Source: Cylindrotheca closterium
Taxonomy: Eukaryota > Bacillariophyta > Bacillariophyceae > Bacillariales > Bacillariaceae
Assembly: GCA_933822405.4 (NCBI GenBank)
Contig: CAKOGP040000413.1
Coordinates: forward strand, 1-64,000
DNA length: 64,000 nt
Direction of reading: 5' to 3'
How positions within the stretch are numbered: the first letter of the stretch is position 1; each line of letters begins with the position of its first letter. The position numbers and the translations under genes are program-made. The notes under the pieces are model-generated. The model saw nothing but the letters and a program-made list of their open reading frames with translations, searched no databases and had not been told where the DNA came from. This document shows, in pieces, positions 42,601 to 52,400 of this stretch.

Positions 42601-44288
42601 ACTTGGATATCTATGTTGCCCTTGACTCGCCTGTCCTCCCTCTCCGGTGCAAAGGCGATGCCTTGCTCATTGAGGTATTCATGGAGTTGGAAGTGGATCA
42701 GGACGCTTTAAAATGGCTCAACTGGTGCCGTATGTTCCTCCAAGTTTGCACCATCTCCGACATTGTGACGGCGGATGGCCTCAGCATACGAGAGTCCATG
42801 TGGCATGGGGAACGTGACTACGCTCATTGGTCGTCATATCAATGGCCTCGCACTGTCCGGCCTAACCGGAACCACTGGAAGGTGTGGCAGGAGCACCTTA
42901 CCCGAGCACTACTTGTCTCTGACGGACCCCAGCGCCTACTGCGTCATCCTCTGGGCCCATGGTTCGATCTTCTCGACAACTGGAACTGGTTATGGTCTTC
43001 TACTCACGGATTGTTCCATTGCAAGGGCCACGGGTGGCAACACTACCGTAACCGTCGCTCCTCCACACGGAATATTCAATGGGACTATCCTCGTTCTACG
43101 CAATTGTCCGGGTGCAAACGACCACATAACGAGCACACCGACAACGGCGTCAGCTTCTTGCCAGTCCCCTTTTGGACCCAACCACTCCCTGCTGACTTGT
43201 GCCGAGCTACTGTCCACATTACGCCTTTGTTAGGCACTCTTGCCCTCACCGACATTGGGACAGCATCGCTGCAACCGCATCACGACTCTCAACCGTCTTT
43301 GCTAGCCGCCTGGATGGCCGCCTCAGCCAGGGTGACCAAATATGTTGGCTGGACCCCTGAAGAAATTGAGATCGATGGCGACGAAAGCCTAGTTGTAGCA
43401 GCCCTACTCGAAGACCGGCTGTGTGTGATCAGCGACGGTTCTTACAAGCTCGGTCTGGGCACGGCAGCGGTTCAACTGCTTCCACGTAAGGGTGGCACGG
43501 AACGTATTATCGTCCGGTGCCAGACTCCAGGTCTAACTGATGACCAGAGCGCGTACCGGAGTGAATTAATTGGCCTACTGGCCGGTATCATGGTTGTTGA
43601 TTGGCTCCTCGACCAGTGGGCCCCAACACTTCGATCACCACCCCGCGTTAGGATTGCGTGCGATGGATTTTCGGCGTTGCTCAACACCTTTGGTGACAAT
43701 CGAGTCACACCGCAACAAGCCCAGTTTGACCTGGTCTCCTCTATCCGGGAGGCACTTGCCCGCTCTAGGGCCTCGTGGGAACCTAGCCACGTGTACGGTC
43801 ACCTTGATACGGCGACATCCTTTTCGTGCCTCTCTTGGTGGTCCAAACGGAATGTGGAAGTGGATGCGTGGGCGGTTGCCTATTGCCACCAGCTCGAAGC
43901 TTCACACCGATTGATTGCACCTAACGCTCGTTTCTTTACCAAATTGGCTGCCCTCTACATCGGGGACGTCAAACAGTCGCGATTGAATCCAGAACAGGTC
44001 CAGGAACTGGTGGCGCTGCCTGCTCTACGCAAGCGATGGCACGAGCGGCAGACGATTACACCAGAGGCAGAGCTGGAGACCGATTGGACCAGTCTGGCTC
44101 GCGCCATGAGCTCCCTTCCGGCAGGTGTCCAACGTTGGACCACAAAGCATGTCGTGGGTATGTGTGGTGTAGGGAAGTTCAAAGTCCGGTGGGGTGCCGC
44201 AGACTCAGCTGCATGTCCCTGCTGCGGCGAGTTCGAGGACCACCTTCACGTTCCTCGCTGTACGGCGCCCTCGGTGAGTGCGGAATGA
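39681..44288 (+). CDS. LINE A polyprotein: endonuclease, reverse transcriptase, RNase H
   Basis: 1535 codons. Residues 1-130: the C-terminal part of an exonuclease-endonuclease-phosphatase fold, with VGVDANED and the ACDHRGLW block (catalytic Asp-His). Residues about 200-400: basic Arg/Lys-rich linker. Residues about 560-760: reverse transcriptase, with SNDAKSCFDRVVHW (first Asp), FQGCGQGNGAGPP and FVDDTD at 700-705 (catalytic Asp pair). RNase H begins at VISDGSYK (Asp 1252), with SELIGLLAG (Glu) and YGHLDTATSFS after it. Residues about 1505-1530: CPCCGEFEDHLHVPRC, a likely zinc site. The frame ends with a TGA at 44286, although similarity to relatives continues beyond. The initiation codon is uncertain because the 5' end is truncated. 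Confidence 0.85.
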   Translation: MGATPQLLPLSGQTAYPREAFMVDLLRAITQWRDEGCEVIVGVDANEDVFSYQDSSFCQRLRSIGLEEAILQRHPSRTAATQHRNKRGRPIDGIFATSRVVVKAGGYYNFDEFFACDHRGLWMDIDLERTLGSYRPEKTPYKPRKLTMLDTAAVRRYLRLVHQGYDMYSIPLWLEQLHRQLTLNSGIMTEKMGRQYNCLHKQMYDIRRNAEMRCQRVTNGAVPWSPQIQTFWDRQSLWKLLLKGRKQCLVSSRKIRRLMKKTQLPDAWKKTTVELETALRNDRKEYLHAKKIHTVSWRKEFLTVQVKKSKKKQWTSRKARYRFLRLRWMKQREEARRRRCAQSKGSTGGLQAIQVEETLPTGQVDLRTLTDRRQVEQGCMQENRARYDQTRSPYTTPPMDNPLYSMFTGADAERNSHTLLEGRLPMPDGIDSYTKSFLEQCRFHQGHSMIPMEVSPADHTYFWSPNPENKGSEPHGLHNGYFKAGIYSPMVAQCNALFRHIPLTTGFVPDNWRHRLKKMRTIQLMNSESQANYKKLGRLAMAYGEEHHILADGQRGSRKHHQAIDLALSKRLVWDLLILQRRSAGWISNDAKSCFDRVVHWVAVLAMMRLAITWNALRMMFDTLATSTHRVRTGFGDSEESFHPSSMVPFQGCGQGNGAGPPIWVSVSSVIIQMMTAMGFGFECLTAIDSQLITAQCFCFVDDTDVIKAGKSVEQSGEDICHSVQQAASTWAGGISATGGAINPEKSFWWLIDFVWESREGKWRFRRTHQLLLDHPLQIPGLTGELEVLRRLEPDEAEKTLGVMLAPLEDQHAHVVHLKSIAKKWAEQVRSGHLHKYDVIPLIKTTVMKSLEYPMVLTTLDAATWVSIMSPVLQVCLPKAGICRSFPRDMVLAPLKFQGLGIPHLFGTQVSKHIEVLLRHLSNQTKTGAYMEAAVQEHQLKTGTSFGLFQQDYSNTATLASDTWLKRVWKELEDLDIYVALDSPVLPLRCKGDALLIEVFMELEVDQDALKWLNWCRMFLQVCTISDIVTADGLSIRESMWHGERDYAHWSSYQWPRTVRPNRNHWKVWQEHLTRALLVSDGPQRLLRHPLGPWFDLLDNWNWLWSSTHGLFHCKGHGWQHYRNRRSSTRNIQWDYPRSTQLSGCKRPHNEHTDNGVSFLPVPFWTQPLPADLCRATVHITPLLGTLALTDIGTASLQPHHDSQPSLLAAWMAASARVTKYVGWTPEEIEIDGDESLVVAALLEDRLCVISDGSYKLGLGTAAVQLLPRKGGTERIIVRCQTPGLTDDQSAYRSELIGLLAGIMVVDWLLDQWAPTLRSPPRVRIACDGFSALLNTFGDNRVTPQQAQFDLVSSIREALARSRASWEPSHVYGHLDTATSFSCLSWWSKRNVEVDAWAVAYCHQLEASHRLIAPNARFFTKLAALYIGDVKQSRLNPEQVQELVALPALRKRWHERQTITPEAELETDWTSLARAMSSLPAGVQRWTTKHVVGMCGVGKFKVRWGAADSAACPCCGEFEDHLHVPRCTAPSVSAE

Positions 44289-44918
44289 GAGCGCTGGACA
44301 GCGTCGTTGGACCAATGGTTGGACACCCAAGTCACTGACCCAGCCATCAAACACGCTATCCTCTACCTTCTTCAACGGGTTCGTGATCCGCCCCTACCTC
44401 GCAGTCGGTTTGTTCTGGTTCATCTTTGCCGCGTTTTCCTCTCCCAACAACGCATCGGCTACCGAGGTTTATTGGAAGGCCGGCTGTCTGTTCAGTGGGC
44501 GGCCCTGTAGGAACAGTACCTACAGTCACGAAGGAGCCAACGCTCGCCAACCCTGTGGGTCTCTCGCCTGTCGCATCAGCTGATCTTGCTTGGATTTCAT
44601 ATGTGGGAACACCGGAACTCGGTGCAACATTTGGAGGACAACGTACAGCTACGCGAACGTAGCCGATTGGTGAACCACCGTATACACTCTCAGTTTGATA
44701 TGGGCCCAACCGACCTCCCCAAGGTAGTTCAACGCATGCTCGCTGTGAAACGCCGAACAGTGTTGAACAAGCCGTTGGTCGATAGGGAAGAGTGGCTGAA
44801 GCTGGTTAGAATGGAACCCAACGCCGTATTCTTCACCGCTTCTTCCACCCAGCCCCGGCCCCCTAATCCCGTTTCGAGGAATCAACGCCCCGAAATCACC
44901 CCACCTTGTCGCGGGTAG
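44289..44918 (+). pseudogene. C-terminal domain of LINE A beyond a TGA stop
   Basis: The same frame continues after the TGA (LDQWLDTQVTDPAIK, then a hydrophobic helix) to a TAG at 44508 and on to 44916 (GFHMWEHRNSVQHLEDN, VVQRMLAVKRRTVLNKPL). The block W-x-x-R-N-x-x-x-H recurs in LINE B at 46922 (MWKDRNQLVHSKDS), so this is a real conserved tail. The copy at 47231-48682 shares the TGA but has CAG at the position of the TAG. Without readthrough the tail is not made. Confidence 0.7.
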
Positions 44919-45123
44919 AGTTGGGATCCCGTCGATCCTGACTAGAGCAACTTCTGTCCACCAGATGTCTCCAATGGTTCAAACTAGTTGTTGACTCGTC
45001 GCTTCACGGTACTTGACCTTTACAGCCGCTTATTCCACTGGCAATCGTATGCGCTCGATAGCATTTAATCGATGCTATGCTGTGGCAACCGTCAAGAATG
45101 TCAAAGAGACTTTATAAGGTAAC

Positions 45124-45900
45124 ATGAATACACCAACAACAATGACCAGCGCTTACAAACCAGAGATGGATGGATCAAGCAAATTAGGACAAAAGGACCA
45201 TATCTACTTCCAAGAGTTGATGGGAATGTTATGATGGGCAACAGAGATTGGATGAGTCAACATCTTATTGGAAGTCACACTACTGAGCCAGTATCAAGCA
45301 GCCCCAAGGGAAGGGCACATGGAACAAGCATTCAGGATATTTGCTTTCTTGGATCCGTTTCCAAAGTTGACTTTGTATTATGATTGGAGGGCACCAAACT
45401 TGGATTACTCCAAATTAAGGTCCTCTAGAGAGGATTTCCAAGCATATTATCAAGACACAAAAGAGGAAATGCCACACAATGTACCCAAACTAAGAGGACA
45501 CAGCGTAGGGAGTACCGCATGGGTGGATGCTTCTAATGGTGCCAACAAGAATATGTGTAAGTCGCATACAGGTTATATGATTTTCCTCTATTAAGCTACA
45601 ATATTATGGCAGAACAATAGGCAAAACACGGCACCAGCACCCTTGTTTTGGAGTTGATTGCCTTGAAAGCATGAATTAAAGCCATTGCACACTTGAGATT
45701 CAAGTTGAGGATGTTTGGAATCCCTTTGGAAGATGAACCAACACACATATTTTGTGATAATGAGAGTGTGGTGACAAATGCAACAAAATTTGAATAAGAG
45801 GGAACGTGGCTGCTGGAGTGGTTTATGTATCATGGATACCAGGGATGTCAAACCTCACTGATGCCTTCACAAAACAATTGACCTTGGAAAGGAGGGGACA
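45124..45900 (+). pseudogene. Diatom-type Copia RT/RNase H remnant
   Basis: The reading TSAYKPEMDGSSKL, then YFQELMGMLWWATEIG, AAPREGHMEQAFRIFAFL, WVDASNGANKN, SHTGYMIF, LRFKLRMFGIPLED and IFCDNESVV follows in order the end of the reverse transcriptase and the RNase H of diatom Copia-like elements (first Asp in WVDAS, a later one in FCDNES). TGA stops interrupt it at about 45232 and 45253, and more follow after 45592. It is of a different lineage from family C1. Neither LTRs nor upstream domains are attached. Confidence 0.75.
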
Positions 45901-46195
45901 CCTATATGGTGAGTGGACATACTAGTCAAACTGCTGAGGTGAATTCCATTGTTGGAGCCCAGTTCAAGGGGATCAAATACAGGGGACTGTGCTATTGGAT
46001 ACAAGATATATTGCACTGATAAGGTCTGTGAGTAGTAAGGACAAATTGGCCACTGACAACTCACTCTTTCTAAGAATACCTTTGATTTACACTATTGTCC
46101 ATTATACCTACTACTTTGTAAATCAGCCATGTTGCAGTGTTGTAACAATAATATTTATATTTAAGGGCATGGAACAATGGTGTAACAATATATAA

Positions 46196-46410
46196 CTGAT
46201 GCATTAATCATATTAAAACTATCTCAAGTTTCTAGATTGCCGTTCACAGCTGTCATGGCCATTTACCATAAGGAGGTGAGTCCAGTACTGTTGAACCAGT
46301 TTGAGGCATCCAATCCCAAGGAAGTTGCTCTTATCGGATATTACATTGCGCCCTTGTACATGTAGAAACGATCTTGCCACTCAAGGTGGCGTGTTTTTAT
46401 TTTGTTTTGT
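46196..46410. repeat. Dispersed repeat, copy 2 (mate at 1415-1630)
   Basis: Collinear with 1415-1630 in the same orientation. The following 46411-46637 has no recognised feature beyond an open frame without motif. Confidence 0.75.
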
Positions 46411-46637
46411 AAGTTTTTTGAAGGTGGTGAAGGTGTAGCAGGTGGGAAGCCAATTGTTCTTGCGCCCTACTGCCATGGGTGTATCGATCCAAGGAATTGG
46501 AGAGTGTCCCAATGGCACAGTGTTCCAAAACAATGTGGCTACCATCTACGTGACAGACTGCAGTTCCCTAGTCCTGTGTTCAGCAGGGGGAGAGAGAAAC
46601 ATAGAGGGGCAGAGAGATGGCGGAGACACCTGACTGT

Positions 46638-47230
46638 TTATGGACTTGCGCCGGTTGGCCAAGTTGATGTGCGCTGCCTAGCTAGAGAGCGACGGCTGAT
46701 CGCTCTCTCACAGGAGACAAGGTGGAGCCAATGTTGACGATCTTCAAGTGATTTGTTGAGAACAGTTTTGCCGGAGTCAAGAAAGAGGTACTGCGAGCGT
46801 GGGGGGATATCGACCAGGCCCATGGCAAACTGTTTGCGGATGCCAATGTCAATCTCATGCTTGCAAGCCATGTGCCAGGAACTGTCTTTGGAATGTACAA
46901 GCTGGTTGCGGTCTTTCCACATGTAGTGCCTGATCCGTATCAGTTGTTGGATCAGGTGGGAGGCCCAAAGGTTGACAGACGTCTTGGAGCCGATGTAGGA
47001 GAAGTGAAGGGCTTACAGGTTTTCCATTTGTGAAACACTAGGCCCTCAAGGAGGCCCTGGGCACCAAGCTCGGCTTGGGCTTTGGAAGAGATGGGACTGG
47101 CGGGACCGGGCTTGGACGGTGGGGACTCCCAAGGAAGGCTGGCATACTGTCTTCAGGTATTCAAAGAGGAAGGTTTCAATCTCTGGAGCGGTCTGCTGAG
47201 TTTGCATCCAGGTCCGGAAGAATAATAACT
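46638..47230 (-). pseudogene. LINE B C-terminal tail
   Basis: Minus frames read FFRTWMQTQQTAPEIETFLF (47046-47237), matching LINE A's LDQWLDTQVTDPAIKHAIL, and MWKDRNQLVHSKDS to KTVLNKSLEDRQHWLHLV (46638-46922), matching LINE A's MWEHRNSVQH to TVLNKPLVDREEWLKLV. The two parts are in different frames. The right edge at 47231 is the 3' end of the inserted LINE A copy, and the same LINE B reading resumes at 48683. Confidence 0.7.
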
Positions 47231-48682
47231 GAAACATGAATCGATTAAATGCTATCTAGTGCATACAACTGCCGGTGGAATAAGCGGCTGTAAAGGTCAA
47301 GTAGTGAAGCGACGAGTCAACAACTAGTTTGAACCATTGGAGACATCTGGTGGACAGAAGTTGCTCTAGTCAGGATCAAGGGGATCCCAACTCTACCCGC
47401 GACAAGGCGGGGTGATTTCGGGGCGTTGATTCCTCGAAACAGGGTTAGGGGGCCTGGTGGAAGAAGCGGTGAAGGATACGGCGTTGAGGCGCCAGAGTGC
47501 AGAGATAGGCCGTGCGTTCCATTCTAACCAGCTTCAGCCACTCTTCCCTATCAACCAACGGCTTGTTCAACACTGTATGGCGTTTCACGGCGAGCATGCA
47601 TTGAACTACCTGGGGGAGGCCAGTTAGGCCCATATCAAAGTGGGTGTGTATACCATCGTTCACCAATTGGCTACATTTGCGTAGCTGTACGTTGTCCTCC
47701 AAATGTTGCACCAAGTTCCGGTGTTCCCACATATGAAATCCAAGCAGGATCAGCTAATGCGACAGGCGAGAGGCCCACAGGGTCGGAGAGCGTTGGCTCC
47801 CTCGTGACTGTAGGTACTGTTCCTGCAGGGCCGCCCAATGAACAGACAGCCGGCCTTCCAATAAACTTGGTAGCTGATGCGTTGTTGGGAGAGGAAAGCG
47901 CGGCGAAGATGAACCAGAACAAACCGACTGCGAGGTAGGGGCGGATCACAAACCCGTTGAAGAAGGTAGAGGATAGCGTGTTTGATGGCTGGGTCAGTGA
48001 CTTGGGTGTCCAACCATTGGTCCAACGACGCTGTCCAGCGCTCTCATTCCGCACTCACCGAGGGCGCCGTACAGCGAGGAACGTGAAGGTGGTCCTCGAA
48101 CTCGCCGCAGCAGGGACATGCAGCTGAGTCTGCGGCACCCCACCGGACTTTGAACTTCCCTACACCACACATACCCACGACATGCTTTGTGGTCCAACGT
48201 TGGACACCTGCCGGAAGGGACCTCATGGCGTGAGCCAGACTGGTCCAATCGGTCTCCAGCTCTGTCTCTGGTGAAATCATCTGCCGCTCGTGCCATCGCT
48301 TGCGTAGAGCAGGCAGTGCCACCAGTTCCTGGACCTGTTCTGGATTCAATCGCGACTGTCTGACGTCCCCGATGTAGAGGGCAGCCAATTTGGTAAAGAA
48401 ACGAGCGTTAGGTGCGATCAAGCGGTGTGAAGCTTCGAGCTGGTGGCAATAAGCGACCGCCCACGCATCCACTTCCACATTCTGTTTGGACCACCAAGAG
48501 AGACACGAAAAGGATGTCGCCTTATCAAGGTGACCATACACTTGGTTAGGTTCCCATGAGGCCCTAGAGCGGGCAAGTGCCTCCCGGATAGAGGAGACTA
48601 GGTCAAACTGGGCTTGTTGCGGTGTGACTCGATTGTCACTAAAGGTGTTGAGCAGCGCCGAAAATCCATCGCATGCAATCCT
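47231..48682 (-). mobile_element. LINE A copy 2, 5' truncated, inserted in LINE B
   Basis: A near-identical inverted copy of 43649-45071 of LINE A. It begins, on the minus strand, within RNase H (ACDGFSALL) and runs through the zinc region and the TGA stop to the 3' end near AGCATTTAATCGAT. It is strongly 5' truncated, as is usual for target-primed reverse transcription. I could not see a target site duplication. A single-base difference changes the second stop of copy 1 (TAG at 44508) to CAG. Confidence 0.85.
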
Positions 48683-51600
48683 TATGCAAGGTGGTGATTG
48701 AAGTCTCGGGGCCCACTGGTTCGGAAGGCCAGATGGCGTTTGGACCTTTCAGCAGCTGCAGTAGGGGCAGAACAGCGGGAACATGGAGGTGATCTTCCAC
48801 AGGGCAGGAGGAGCATCTGGAGCATGAGCTCTTTGCCGAACGGTTCCAAATGGCCAAGAATTTTCCCACACCTGTCATACCGGAGATATGTTTGGGTGTC
48901 CAGCGTTGGAGATTTGCTGGGAGGGCCTTCATGGCGCGTGCAAGAGATAACCAATCGACCTCACGGATGGACTGCTCGGAGAGGCGGTCCTTGGAGGACC
49001 AATATGCTCGAAGGGCAGGAAGAGAGACCAGCTCCATGATGTGAGCCTTATCCAGTTTGGAAGACTTAACACCGTCGATGAATAAAGACACAGGTTCATG
49101 GAAGAAGCAGGGGTTGGAGGCAGCCGAGCGGCCTGTAGACTCCAGCAGGCGGCGGTAGGATTGTGCTTTAGATTTAACTTCAACATTGCGCTGCTCCCAC
49201 CAGTCCAGTTGGGAGAAAGGTCGGGAGAAAGGTCGGTGCTTGTCCAGGTGACCTTTAACATGGCGCCGGTGAACTTGGAGGGGAAGGTGGCGAAGCAAGG
49301 CCCGGATGGTGTAGGCCAAGTCAAACTGGGCGCTAGACGAGGACAGATGGGCTTTGGAGAAGGACTTATCAACGGCAACAAGACCATTGCAGGCCATCTC
49401 GACCGACATTGGCTGGCAAAGAGTTTTAGTTGAGCAACCTGAGACATCCATTCCAAAACCAGAAGAGAAGCCATAAGGCCAATCAATTCAGTATGAGTCG
49501 AGCTCTGTTCTTCAGATTTCCCTGGAGTTTGGCAGGTGATCCAAATGATATCCTTGCAATCCTCAGTTAGAATTTGGGCGCATGCTGTGCCCACTTTAGC
49601 TTTGTATGAGCCGTCGCTCACAACATGAAGGGTACCGGCAAGAAGAGCCGGGACCAGGTAGTCCCCACTAGCTGCAATGGTAATGAACTCAGGAACCCAA
49701 CCGTTGGAACCTGACTCAGCCATACTGCTGAAGTGGTGCCAGAGATCTAAGATGGAGGATGGAGGGACAGGCGCCTTTGGTGGTTGATGGAGGCCGGTAT
49801 AGTTGAGGAGGACTTGGCTCTTGCGGATCAAAGACCGGCTGAGGAAGACAGAGACAGAGGCGTCCGCTGGTAGGGGTAGAAGGTCACGGTTGAATCGACG
49901 AGGCAAGTAGAAGGTGCTCTGACGGCTGGTGGAGAAGGAAGGCTCAGATGGGATCCAAATCTAACCCTCACGGTGGAACAGGGTGTTGATAGAGGGGGGG
50001 TATTGCCAGTTCCAGGACAAGTCAACAAAATGCCACGGGCCTAACCGAGAACTGAGAGGGCGTCGGTTGGAGTGGCCTGTCAGGCGAGTAGAGATCCATT
50101 GCTGCCATGCAGTCCACCACTGATTAGACGGATGAGCTGTACGGGGCCATTGGTACCAGTTGGAGCAGTTGTCTGCTCTTATCCCTTTCCATGCCTGCAA
50201 AGTGATCGCTGTCCCTTCAACATTCACGATATTGGGGAGATTGACTATGTGGAGGAAGAACTGACACCAGTTGAGCCATTTCAATGTAAGTTGGTCCACC
50301 AAGGAGTCGATGAACAAGTCCACTAACAGTTAATCCCCTTGGCGTATTGGTTGGAGGGAGGGGGAATCAAACTCCAGATGTATGGAGAGAGAATCAAGTT
50401 CACTCCAGTTCCGCTTAGCCCACGTGTCAGACGCCAGAATGGAGGTGTTGCAATAGACTTGTTGGAAGAGGCCATAGGAGGTACCGGTCTCGAGCTGATG
50501 TGCCTGGAGGACTGCCTCCAAGAAGGCGCCCGTCTTGGTGCTATTAGCAGGATGGCAAAGTAGCATGTCCAAGTGTTTGATGACTTGGAGACCGTATGGA
50601 TGAGGGACACCCACTCCTTGGAGTGCAATGGGGGCATATACCATAGCACAAGGAAAGTTGCGACAGATACCAGCCTTGGGAAGTGCCGCCCTAAGAACTG
50701 GAGATAGCATCTGTTCCCACTCCAGTTGGAAGAAGAAGGTGAGCGCCATTGGGTACTCCAAACTCTTCTGGATGGTGGTGTGTAGGAGAGGAAGGACATT
50801 GTATTGCCCATGCTTTTGCTTTCCCCCGCATGACCACAAGTTGTGCTTTCCTGTTTGAGCAGGGAGACATCAGAATACCCAAAGTCTTGGCCAATTTGTC
50901 TGGTTCCAGTCACTGTAGATGGACTGGGGTGCCATCAAGATCAGAATGGAGGTGTTGCAATAGACTTGTTGGAAGAGGCCATAGGAGGTACCGGTCTCGA
51001 GCTGATGTGCCTGGAGGACTGCCTCCAAGAAGGCGCCCGTCTTGGTGCTATTAGCAGGATGGCAAAGTAGCATGTCCAAGTGTTTGATGACTTGGAGACC
51101 GTATGGATGAGGGACACCCACTCCTTGGAGTGCAATGGGGGCATATACCATAGCACAAGGAAAGTTGCGACAGATACCAGCCTTGGGAAGTGCCGCCCTA
51201 AGAACTGGAGATAGCATCTGTTCCCACTCCAGTTGGAAGAAGAAGGTGAGCGCCATTGGGTACTCCAAACTCTTCTGGATGGTGGTGTGTAGGAGAGGAA
51301 GGACATTGTATTGCCCATGCTTTTGCTTTCCCCTTCATCACCACACGTTGTGCTTTCCGGTTGGAACAGGGGGACATCAGGATACCCAATGTCTTTGCCG
51401 ATTCATCCGGCTCCAACCACTGTAGATGCACTGGAGTGCCATCCAGATTGTCCAGTTCAACCGCAATTTCCGACATTCCTGTTGAAAGAAGAGATGGTTT
51501 GAGATCCCCCTTCTGCCGGAATTTCCATACACCCTGTTGGGCATTCCACTTGAAGTCAATCAGATACATAAATGACTTATCTGGTTGGATGGCGCAACCG

Positions 51601-52400
51601 GTAAGGCGGACGCAGTTGGACCACCATTTCAGTGCTTTGGCCACCTCGGGGAGAATAGATTCCCCAGACTGGTCAGGAGACGGTGCCGCTTGGCAGACAT
51701 CAGTGTTATCCACAAAACAGAAGCGATTGGCCAGGACGGGGGCCCAAGATATTGACGTCAGGAAGTAGCCAAAGCCCTTGCTGATCATCATCCCCAAGAG
51801 AATGGAGCTAATTGCTACCATATTGGAGGTCCTGCGCCATTGCCTTGTCCACATCTTGAAATGGTATCAGGGTCGGAGGAGTGAAGACACAATCTGAGTC
51901 ACCAAACCCCGAACGCACCCGGTGCTTAGACTTCATCAGGGTATCAAACATAGAGCGGAGGGTACTCCATTGGATCCCAAAGCGCATGAGGCTAATGATT
52001 GCCACCCAGTGGACAATGCGGTCAAAGCACAACTTGGCATTGTTGGAGATCCACCCTGCAGGGCGGCGTTGGAGATGCAAGAGCTCCCAGGTGAGACACT
52101 TGGTAAGGCCAGATCAGTGGCCTGGTGACGCTTGCAAGACCCGTGTTGTCCTTTTGGGATCAGTTTGTGTTTCTCTGCCTAGGCCATGGCCGATTTCCCC
52201 ACTCGCTTGTTGTTGGCCTGCAGCTCTGAATTCACCATTTGGATCATGTGCATTAGGTCTACCCAAATCTTGCCTGGTTTCTTTGAGCAAGTGGCACCAC
52301 TGGGCTGGGACAAATCCTATAGCAAGACCCTGGAGCAGTGCTTGGCTGTTCTGTTCTGTTCTGTTCTGCCTTGGGGCTGTTGAAGTCGGAGTACAAGGGT
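48683..52400 (-). pseudogene. LINE B reverse transcriptase to RNase H, multiply frameshifted
   Basis: From right to left: QRRPAGWISNNAKLCFDRIV (about 52040), HRVRSGFGDSD, RFCFVDNTDV (catalytic FVDD changed to FVDN), a connection with LEPDESAKTLGIL, KAGICRNFP, then TGTSYGLFQQ, the RNase H part with VVSDGSYKAKVGTA (Asp) and HTELIGLMASL (Glu) near 49480-49620, then KHISGMTGVGKFL and a Cys/His site VEDHLHVP. LINE A has the same blocks in the same order with roughly half the residues alike by eye. Frameshifts separate most blocks, and a 507-bp duplication lies within it. Confidence 0.8.
50435..51448. repeat. 507-bp tandem duplication within LINE B
   Basis: 50435-50822 and 50942-51329 appear identical over about 388 bp. 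The following ~119 bp of each unit are alike but clearly diverged (AGCAGGGAGACATCAGAATA versus AACAGGGGGACATCAGGATA). The mixture of identical and diverged parts suggests gene conversion after an older duplication. Confidence 0.9.

Larger units (their letters stand above)
39660..45071 (+). mobile_element. LINE A: non-LTR retrotransposon, 5' truncated
   Basis: A single long reading frame carries endonuclease, reverse transcriptase and RNase H, in LINE order. The 5' edge lies near 39660: the first third of the endonuclease (the QN-x-x-G and E-x-N blocks, visible in the relative at 56935-58130) is missing. The 3' edge near 45071 (AGCATTTAATCGAT) is defined by loss of similarity with the inverted copy at 47231. 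No poly(A) follows. The immediate neighbour downstream is a Copia remnant. Confidence 0.8.

Noticed and set aside
42119..44182. Minus-strand frames opposite LINE A
   Set aside because: They are shadows of the 1535-codon frame, which carries recognisable domains.
47231..48682. Target site duplication of the inserted LINE A copy
   Set aside because: The sequences flanking 47231 and 48682 were compared and share no convincing direct repeat.
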